Assembly: GCA_052146895.1 (NCBI GenBank)
Contig: JBKQLZ010000032.1
Location: 1-6,835 of the forward strand
Direction: 5' to 3'
DNA length: 6,835 bases
Source: Palsa-601 sp052146895
GTDB lineage: Bacteria; Actinomycetota; Acidimicrobiia; Acidimicrobiales; Bog-793
The translations under genes were made by a program, and so were the position numbers. This document shows, one piece after another, positions 1-5,700 of the stretch. A model generated the notes under the pieces. That model saw only the letters and a list, made by a program, of their open reading frames with translations, was not told the origin of the DNA and did not search any database. The first letter of the stretch is position 1, and every line of letters starts with the position of its first letter.

Positions 1-924
1 CCCCACGACGAGACCGGTCCGGTCAACATGGCCCCCGCCCGCAAGTACAAGCCCGTCGACCAGAACATCGCCGGGATCACCCACGCGATCTTGCACCTGC
101 TCTATGCCCGCTTCTACACACGGGCGCTCGGTGACGTCGGCCTCAGCCCGAAAGAGCTGCGTGAGCCGTTCGCGCAGATGTTCTGCCAGGGCATGATCCG
201 CTTGAGGGGCAGCGCCATGTCGAAGTCGAAGGGCAACGTCGTCTCGCCGGACGAGTACTTCGAGAAGGTCGGGGCGGACGCGTTGCGCCTGTTCCACTTG
301 TTTGCTGGGCCTGCGACCGACGATATCGACTGGACCGACCAGACCGACGAGATCATCGAGGGCTGCTCGCGCTACCTCGCGCGGGTCTGGCGCCTCGCGA
401 ACGGCGAGGTGCCGCGCATCCCCGACGCGGCCGACGCCGGCGGCGTGGCCGCCTTGCGCCGTGAGGTGCACGCCTCGATCGCCCGCGTGAGCGCTGACAT
501 CGAGCGCTACGGCTTCAACACCGCCGTCGCGGCGTGCATGGAGCTCACGAACACGATCTACAAGCACGTCCACGCCGGCACGGACGAGACGGCCGTCGAC
601 GAGGCCGTCCGGACCCTGCTCGAGCTGCTCGCCCCGATGGCACCGCACCTGTCGGCGGAGGCGTTCGACCGGCGCTACGGCGGGCACGTCCACACGCAGG
701 CGTGGCCGGTGGCCGATCCCGCCTACCTCGTCGCCGACGAGGTGACGATGGTCGTGCAGGTGAACGGCAAGCTGCGGGACCGGATCGTCGTGGCTGCTGC
801 CATCAGCGAAGCCGAGGCGATTGAGCTGGCTCTTGCTTCGGCCAAGGTGAGCGAGCTTCTGCGTGCGGCGGCGCCGCGGCGCGTCGTCGCCAAGCCGCCA
901 CATCTTGTGAACGTCGTCGTCTGA
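1..924 (+). CDS. leuS: Leucyl-tRNA synthetase, C-terminal third (5' partial)
   Basis: This is the cytoplasmic class I aminoacyl-tRNA synthetase that charges tRNA-Leu with leucine. Reading frame 1 is open from the first base, so the gene begins outside the window; the ATG at 28 is internal. About 307 residues are visible of a family usually 800-950 long. In order: the end of the catalytic core, with PVDQNIAG and HAILHLLYARF (compare the usual PVDqYiGG..HAilHLlYaRF); the KMSKS loop as AMSKSKGNVVSP (signature codons 214-228); GADALRLFHLFAGP; the helical anticodon-binding domain ending in LLELLAPMAPHL; and the small C-terminal domain starting near nt 742 with VVQVNGKLRDRI and ending HLVNVVV before TGA 922-924. 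The first Lys of KMSKS is Ala here, while the later Lys is kept. The downstream neighbour converges after 20 bp. Identification is very secure; the tRNA-Leu specificity rests on the HAILHLLYARF and VVQVNGK blocks. Confidence 0.97.
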   Translation, partial: PHDETGPVNMAPARKYKPVDQNIAGITHAILHLLYARFYTRALGDVGLSPKELREPFAQMFCQGMIRLRGSAMSKSKGNVVSPDEYFEKVGADALRLFHLFAGPATDDIDWTDQTDEIIEGCSRYLARVWRLANGEVPRIPDAADAGGVAALRREVHASIARVSADIERYGFNTAVAACMELTNTIYKHVHAGTDETAVDEAVRTLLELLAPMAPHLSAEAFDRRYGGHVHTQAWPVADPAYLVADEVTMVVQVNGKLRDRIVVAAAISEAEAIELALASAKVSELLRAAAPRRVVAKPPHLVNVVV

Positions 925-944
925 GCGGCGGCGCCGACCACCAT

Positions 945-1469
945 CTATCCCAGCTGTTGCAGCGCGGCATTGACCGCGGCAATGTCGAACGCCTCCGGAT
1001 CGAAACCTTCCGCCCACGCGACGAGCTCCCGGCGCTCCTCGGTGTCTGGATGAGAGATCGCCTCGATCAGCGCGGCGTAGCCGCCCGTCCCACCGCAGTC
1101 CTCGGGCGGGCAGGCACGCTCGCCGTCCAGGCAGACGGCGGCACCGAGAGCTGCCGGCGACGGCGTCGGCTCGACGACGATGTCGTGCTCCCAGCCGTCG
1201 CCGAAGTCGTACTCGTAGAGGCCTCGTTGCTCGTCGGCGAAGGCTTCGGCGACCGTGGCAGTGGTGTCGTCGATCTCATCTTCATCGGCGTCCTCGTCGG
1301 CAGGTCCGTAAGCCTCGTCGCCGATACGGAAGCAGTAGAGGTGGCGGTTCTCCCAGCCCGTCACGGTCTGCAGGATCGAGTGGAGCTGACCGAGGCTCAT
1401 ACCACCTGGCACGAGAAGCCGGCGCCAGATCGGAGGCTGGATGCCGCGGAGCGTTACGTGAAGCTGCAC
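945..1469 (-). CDS. pRiA4b ORF-3-like protein (IS1096 TnpR-passenger family), complete
   Basis: This 174-residue protein matches the plasmid pRiA4b ORF-3-like family, whose biochemical function is unknown. Visible family blocks are PPIWRRLLVPGG (residues 12-23), LHSILQTVTGWENRHLYCF (29-47), YEYDFGDGWEHDIVVE (85-100), CLDGERACPPEDCGGTGGY (113-131) and FDPEAFDIAAVNAAL (156-170). The last two contain three closely spaced cysteines (113, 120, 125) that could bind a metal; that is inference. The length is normal for the family and nothing is broken. An acidic stretch (residues 57-69, almost all D/E/A) sits between the first and second halves. The start is GTG at 1469: no other ATG, GTG or TTG lies in frame before the stop at 1521-1523, and the family domain begins at once. 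No good Shine-Dalgarno precedes it, so it may be leaderless. The name reflects relatives carried on plasmids and IS1096; no transposase or terminal repeats are visible here. It converges with leuS and diverges from the collagen-like gene. Confidence 0.9.
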   Translation of the reverse strand: MQLHVTLRGIQPPIWRRLLVPGGMSLGQLHSILQTVTGWENRHLYCFRIGDEAYGPADEDADEDEIDDTTATVAEAFADEQRGLYEYDFGDGWEHDIVVEPTPSPAALGAAVCLDGERACPPEDCGGTGGYAALIEAISHPDTEERRELVAWAEGFDPEAFDIAAVNAALQQLG

Positions 1470-1489
1470 CGCGGGCGAGGAGGAACGGG

Positions 1490-1564
1490 GTGAACTGCGG
1501 CGGGCGGCACACCAGGCACGCTATGCGCACACGACCACCGCCGCCATGCCCACATGGCGGTTGA
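1490..1564 (+). CDS. Possible 24-codon leader ORF (tentative)
   Basis: A GTG at 1490 is preceded by GAGGAGG (1477-1483) at a 6-nt spacing, the best Shine-Dalgarno in the window. It opens a 24-codon frame ending at TGA 1562-1564. The peptide is rich in Arg, His, Cys and Pro and has four consecutive prolines (codons 16-19, nt 1535-1546) running into the left arm of the inverted repeat at 1541-1560. It ends 88 bp before the collagen-like start. If transcribed it could be a leader peptide; a chance frame is at least as likely. The candidate promoter at 1577-1605 lies downstream of it and would exclude it from that transcript. Confidence 0.2.
   Translation: MNCGGRHTRHAMRTRPPPPCPHGG
1541..1560. 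promoter_or_regulatory. Perfect 8-bp inverted repeat with 4-nt loop
   Basis: CCGCCATG (1541-1548) and CATGGCGG (1553-1560) are exact reverse complements around the loop CCCA, with one possible further G-T pair outside. No T-run follows on either strand, and the flanking genes diverge, so it does not look like an intrinsic terminator. It abuts the first TTGACT and could be an operator for either gene or an RNA hairpin in a rightward leader. The inverted repeat is directly seen; the role is inferred. Confidence 0.4.
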
Positions 1565-1605
1565 CTGCAACAAGACTTGACTGCCCTGTCCCCCTGACGG
1601 AGACT
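1561..1605 (+). promoter_or_regulatory. Duplicated TTGACTGC element, candidate -35 region of the collagen-like gene
   Basis: TTGACTGC occurs at 1561-1568 and again at 1577-1584, a 16-bp direct repeat. TTGACT matches the -35 consensus at five of six bases. From the second copy, a 17-bp spacer leads to GAGACT (1600-1605), a poor -10 that keeps only the A, A and T of TATAAT. The pair could instead be tandem binding sites for an activator or an alternative sigma factor. Confidence 0.25.
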
Positions 1606-1640
1606 TCCGCGCGCCAGCTGCGCGAGGGCAGCGACTGAGT

Positions 1641-1646
1641 GGAGGT
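1641..1646 (+). promoter_or_regulatory. Ribosome-binding site of the collagen-like gene
   Basis: GGAGGT lies six bases before the ATG at 1653 and fixes that start. The resulting N-terminus is a sensible signal peptide. Confidence 0.75.
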
Positions 1647-1652
1647 AGTCCC

Positions 1653-2630
1653 ATGGCTGCAACACCGAAGCGGAACGACAAGCGGTCGCGTGCTGCAGCT
1701 GGGGCGATTGTGGCGACGGGTTTCATGGCCGCGGCGGCCATGGGCGCTGGAGCAGTCGGCGCGAGCGGGGCCGGCGCCGCGACCTCGTCGAAGATCTACG
1801 CGTGTTACTCGACCAAGACTGACGCGCTCACCTACCTGGACTACCCGAAGGTGACAACGTGCGGCAGAGGGGAGACTCGCATCTCTTGGAACGCGAGCGG
1901 GCCTCAGGGAGACAAGGGCGCGCAGGGATCTACGGGCGCGCAGGGATCTACGGGCTCGCAGGGTCATCAGGGTGTTCAAGGTTCACAGGGCTCGACCGGA
2001 TTCCAGGGGCCGCAGGGAGCGCAGGGCGCGCAGGGCTCTAACGGCTCGCAGGGTCATCAGGGTGTTCAGGGCGCCCAGGGCGTGCAGGGTGCTCAGGGCT
2101 CGAAAGGCGCGCAGGGCGCGCAGGGTGCTGGGACCGTCCAGGGGTACTCCTGGCAGACGAGCCTCATCCTTCCCCCACCAAAGTCGGGCAGTCCTCAACC
2201 CACCCTGCTAGCACGATTTAGCCCGGGTGCCGGCGATTTCGACGTCAACGCCGAGATTACGGCCCACGCCAATTCACACGCGGTCGATGTCGACTGCTGG
2301 GCGCAGGTCAAGAGTCAAAATAGGTCGAGCGTGTCCGTCGTCAAGTCGCACACCATGCCCCAGGTCGCATACACCCCGGCCTCCACCTCAGTTAACTTGG
2401 GCGTCGTAGGCTTTCTCGAACCGCTGCGGCGCAGCGCGGGTGTGAGCCTCATCTGCGTGGCGTCCGGAGGTGGTGCGAGTGGTGCGGCCCTCGCTAAAGC
2501 GGCGTTCACGATGACAACCGTCAACTCGGTGACAGCCCACACCGCGACTATCCACAACAGTTTCCACAACTCGCTCCGCGGGCCCCTCACAAAGCACGCT
2601 CCCGCCGCATTTGGGCGTCGGAGCAGCTAG
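1653..2630 (+). CDS. Secreted collagen-like (Gly-X-Y repeat) protein
   Basis: This 325-residue protein is predicted to be exported. Residues 1-43 form a signal peptide: a basic N-region (KRNDKRSR), an Ala/Gly-rich hydrophobic core, and likely cleavage near AGAA-TSS. A short head (47-82) reads IYACYS...TTCGRGETRISWN, with Cys51 and Cys70; similar heads precede collagen-like tracts in other actinobacterial proteins. Residues 83-157 are 25 perfect Gly-X-Y triplets without interruption. Y is Gln in 19, Thr in 3, Lys in 2 and Asn in 1; Pro occurs only twice, both in X. Residues 165-290 form a globular C-terminal domain with alternating hydrophobic strands (FDVNAEITAH, SVNLGVVGF, VSLICVASG, AAFTMTTVNSV) and two cysteines (215, 268) that may pair. 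A His/Ser-rich tail (about 295-325) follows. By family knowledge the repeats should form a trimeric triple helix; surface or matrix use is inferred. No LPXTG motif or C-terminal membrane segment is visible, so it is probably released or loosely wall-bound. An S53 peptidase gene follows after 129 bp on the same strand. Confidence 0.88.
   Translation: MAATPKRNDKRSRAAAGAIVATGFMAAAAMGAGAVGASGAGAATSSKIYACYSTKTDALTYLDYPKVTTCGRGETRISWNASGPQGDKGAQGSTGAQGSTGSQGHQGVQGSQGSTGFQGPQGAQGAQGSNGSQGHQGVQGAQGVQGAQGSKGAQGAQGAGTVQGYSWQTSLILPPPKSGSPQPTLLARFSPGAGDFDVNAEITAHANSHAVDVDCWAQVKSQNRSSVSVVKSHTMPQVAYTPASTSVNLGVVGFLEPLRRSAGVSLICVASGGGASGAALAKAAFTMTTVNSVTAHTATIHNSFHNSLRGPLTKHAPAAFGRRSS
1899..2123 (+). repeat. 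Collagen-like Gly-X-Y tract, 25 triplets, with internal DNA duplications
   Basis: The 225-bp tract encodes GPQ GDK GAQ GST and so on, with Gly at every third position. Within it, GGCGCGCAGGGATCTACG is repeated exactly in tandem at 1917-1934 and 1935-1952. A 30-bp block encoding GSQGHQGVQG occurs at 1953-1982 and again at 2043-2072, 90 bp apart, differing at two synonymous third positions. These are signs of recent in-frame expansion by slippage or unequal crossing-over. Confidence 0.9.
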
Positions 2631-2678
2631 TCGCCAGCCGGCGTTCGCGCAACGTCAGCCTCGAACTTGCCTGCGACA

Positions 2679-2708
2679 CAGACAAACGGGCGAGTACCGC
2701 ACTATATT
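2679..2708 (+). promoter_or_regulatory. Candidate sigma-70-type promoter for the S53 peptidase gene
   Basis: TATATT (2703-2708) matches five of six bases of the -10 consensus and sits in the most A/T-rich patch of this otherwise GC-rich stretch. CAGACA (2679-2684) matches the last four bases of TTGACA, with an 18-bp spacer. Transcription would start near 2715, giving a leader of about 45 nt. An alternative -10, TAGGAT (2727-2732), has no good -35. Confidence 0.4.
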
Positions 2709-2749
2709 TCTGAGAACCCCCGCTAGTAGGATCGCAGTTCGAAAAGAGC

Positions 2750-2755
2750 GGGAGG
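2750..2755 (+). promoter_or_regulatory. Ribosome-binding site of the S53 peptidase gene
   Basis: GGGAGG lies four bases before ATG 2760, slightly short spacing but a strong match. An in-frame TAG at 2727-2729 and no other in-frame ATG before 2760 support this start. Confidence 0.65.
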
Positions 2756-2759
2756 CTCG

Positions 2760-5700
2760 ATGCTCGTCCACGGAGTAACGCGTCGCGCTAGGCGGCGGAG
2801 CAAGAGAGTGTCCTTCTCTGTCGTAGCAGGCCTTACCGGCGTCGCCATGATGCTCGGGGCGGCACTCGGCGCAGCCTCACCCGCCGGCGCTTCATCGTCG
2901 GCCGGCACAGCTCGCCTCTCCCCCGAGCGCATCGGCCAATCGCCACGGGTGGCCGACCATGCGAGACGCCTCGGCGCGCTCACGGCGTCCGCCTCGATGA
3001 CGATCGACGTCGTCCTCTACCCGCGTGACCCTGCCGCCTTGTCCGCGTTCGCGACGGCGGTATCGACGCCCGGCAACCCGCTCTACCGCCACTACCTCGC
3101 CCGTGGCCAGTTCGCCGGCAGGTTCGGGCCGACCGATGCGGCAATCCGCGCCGTTGAGAAGTCGCTCCGCTCAGAAGGCCTCTCCGGCGGGCACCTCTCG
3201 GCTGACCACCTCAGCATCTCCTACACGGCGGAGGCGGGGAAGGTGGCGAGGGCGCTCTCTGTCAGCATCGAGCGGTACCGCCTCCCCGGAGGCCGCGTGG
3301 CCTTCGCCAACGCGCGAGCGCCTCAGTTCGCCGGCGCGGCCGCCCGCTACGTCCAAGGTGTCGTCGGACTCGACGACCTCACCCAGGCGCACCGGCTCGG
3401 CATGGTGCAAGTGACGACGCCGCGGCCGACCGCACGCTTGCCGCACGTCGTGACGGGCGGGCCGCAGCCGTGCGCGAAGGCAGTCGCAGCCGGTCCGGCG
3501 AACTACGCGCTGACGGCAGATCAGTTGGCGTCGGCTTATCGTCTCTCCAGCCTGTACGGCGCGGGGGACGAGGGTGCAGGCATCAGCGTCGCCCTGTTCG
3601 AGCTGGAGCCGAACCTGACGACCGACATCTCGGCCTACCAGTCCTGCTACGGCACGAACACGACGGTCACCTACACGGAGGAGGACGGTGGCGCAGGCAC
3701 GGGTGCAGGCGAGGGCGAGGCCGCGCTCGACATCGAGGATGTGATCGGCCTCGCGCCGAAGGCATCCATCGACGTCTACCAGGCGCCCAACACCAATCTC
3801 GGCCTGTACGACAACTACTCGGCCATAGTGGGGAACGACACCTCCAAGGTCATCTCCACCTCGTGGGGCGAGTGTGAGTCCGAGGCGGGCTCGTCCATCA
3901 TCGCCGAGGAAGGCGCTCTCTTCCAGACCGCGGTCACTCAGGGGCAGTCGGTCTTCGCCGCCGCCGGCGACAACGGCTCTGAGGACTGCGGCACGAACGC
4001 CCTCGCGGTCGACGACCCCGCCAGCCAGCCCGACGTGACCGGCGTCGGAGGCACCGAGATCACCGCGCTCGGCCCGCCACCGACCCAGATCGTCTGGAAC
4101 GAGAGCGCGAACGGCTCAGGCGCCGGCGGTGGCGGCGTCTCGTCGTCACACACGATGCCGAGCTACCAGTCCGGCGCCCCGTCGTCGCTGAACGTCATCA
4201 ACAAGAACTCGTCGGGCACCCAGTGCAAGGCGGCAAGCGGCTCGTACTGCCGTGAGGTCCCCGACGTCTCGGCCGACGCAGACCCCTACTCGGGCTACGT
4301 CATCTACTACGACGGCGCGTGGACCGGCATCGGCGGTACGAGCGCCGCGGCACCGTTCTGGGCGGCATTCACGGCACTGGTCGACGGTTCGAGCGCTTGT
4401 GACGGGAAGGCGATCGGCTTTGCCAACCCGGCCCTCTACGGCGCCGCCGCGACTGCGTACTCGGCCGACTTCAACGACATCACGTCGGGCAACAACGACT
4501 ACACCGGGACCCACAGCGGCCTCTACCCCGCCGGCACCGGCTACGACATGGCCTCCGGGCTCGGCACACCGAACGGGGCCGGCCTTCCGGCCACGCTCTG
4601 TGCTGGCAGCGGCCCGGCCTCTACGACTACGACTCTTGTGGCGAGCCCAACGTCTCCAGTCGTCGGCCAGTCCGTGAGCTACACGGCGACAGTCGCGCCA
4701 GTCGCGCCGGCGACCGGAACGCCGACGGGCACCGTGACCATCGCTCTCGGCACCGAGGCTCTCTGCAGCGCGACGCTCGACGGGGCGTCGCCGGACCAAG
4801 CGTCGTGCTCGACGGTCTGGACCGCTGCGGGCGGCCATTCGATCACGGCCGAGTACGGCGGCGACTCGAACGACCACTCGTCCAACTCGAGCGCCGTCGC
4901 CGTGACGATCTCGCCTGCGTCCACCACGACGGCACTTGCGACGAGCACCGCTACCCCCGTGGTCGGCCAGTCGGTGACCTACACGGCGACGGTGAGGGTC
5001 AGCTCGCCCGGCGGCGGGACACCGACGGGGACCGTCACCTTCACGGGAGCCGCCGGGCAGCTCTGCGCCGAGGCACTCGATCAGGACAGCACCGACCAGG
5101 CCACCTGCACCACGACCTACTCAGCTCCTGGGACCGACTCGGTGACGGCCACTTACGCGACCGACGGCAACTTCTCCTCGTCGGCCTCGGGATCCATCGG
5201 CGAGACGATCTTGAAGTCGGCGACCACGACCGACATCTCGTCGAGTCCCCCGTCGCCGGTCGTCGGGCAGGCCGTCACCTACACCGCAACGGTCGCACCG
5301 GTGGCACCCGGGGCGGGCGTACCGAGCGGGACCGTGACGTTCACCGGAGCGGGCGGGACGATCTGTGCCTCCACACTCGACAAGTCCGCTCCTGACACAG
5401 CCGTTTGCGCAACGACCTACACCACGACAGCGGGTGACACCGTGACTGCGAGCTACGGCGGTGACGCCGACTTCTCCACGTCCATCTCGTCGGTCCTCGA
5501 CGAGTCCGTCGAGCCGGATGCGACGACGACCAGGCTCGGGTCGAGCAACACGGCAGTAGTCGTCGGCCAGAGCGTGACCTACACCGCCTCGGTCGCGGTC
5601 TCCTCCCCGGGATCTGGTACCCCGACCGGCACCGTCACGTTCACCGGCGACAGCGGGGTGCTCTGCAACGAGGTGCCGCTCAGCGCGTCCAGCCCGTATC

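Larger units (their letters stand above)
1470..1652. promoter_or_regulatory. Divergent intergenic region between the pRiA4b-like and collagen-like genes
   Basis: These 183 bp separate two oppositely directed starts, so promoters for both genes should lie here. Visible are a perfect inverted repeat (1541-1560), two copies of TTGACTGC sixteen bases apart (1561-1568 and 1577-1584), a GC-only potential hairpin (1610-1624, stem CGCGC/GCGCG around CAGCT) and a strong ribosome-binding site for the rightward gene. For the leftward gene a TAGCGT -10-like hexamer can be read on the minus strand at 1523-1518, but it has no convincing -35. No RNA gene is recognised. Confidence 0.55.
2631..2759. other. 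Intergenic region between collagen-like and peptidase genes
   Basis: These 129 bp hold a promoter candidate and a ribosome-binding site for the downstream gene. After the TAG at 2628-2630 there is only a weak GC self-complementary patch (2632-2643, CGCC/GGCG) and no T-run, so no convincing intrinsic terminator is seen. Read-through from the collagen-like gene into the peptidase gene is therefore possible. Confidence 0.5.

Noticed and set aside
28..924. ATG at 28 as the start of a complete short gene
   Set aside because: The frame is open back to base 1 and encodes LeuRS sequence upstream of this Met; the domain content is the C-terminal third of a much larger enzyme.
925..944. Bidirectional terminator between leuS and the convergent gene
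   Set aside because: The 20-bp gap has only a loop-less GC palindrome (CGGCGCCG) and no T-runs; a terminator is plausible by position but not supported by sequence.
945..1469. An IS1096-like or other mobile element around the pRiA4b-like gene
   Set aside because: No transposase, terminal inverted repeats or target-site duplication can be seen on either side.
957..1493. Plus-strand 178-codon open frame opposite the pRiA4b-like gene
   Set aside because: The minus strand encodes an unmistakable family protein over the same bases; the plus frame has no recognisable domain and is a GC-rich shadow.
1282..1979. Minus-strand open frames across the divergent intergenic region and the collagen-like N-terminus
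   Set aside because: Arg/Pro/Ala-rich low-complexity products with no domain, overlapping well supported genes or promoters.
1899..2123. Collagen tract as a non-coding minisatellite
   Set aside because: The frame is kept, Gly is at every third codon, and signal peptide and folded flanks are in the same frame with a good ribosome-binding site.
2760..2780. Twin-arginine (Tat) signal in the peptidase
   Set aside because: The N-region is Arg-rich (RRARRRSKR) but lacks the consensus hydrophobic positions after RR; a Sec-type signal is the simpler reading.
3025..3877. Alternative plus-strand frames inside the peptidase pro- and catalytic domains
   Set aside because: The frame starting at 2760 carries the S53 motifs without interruption; the others are Arg/Ser-rich by-products of GC bias. 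No frameshift in the peptidase needs to be invoked.
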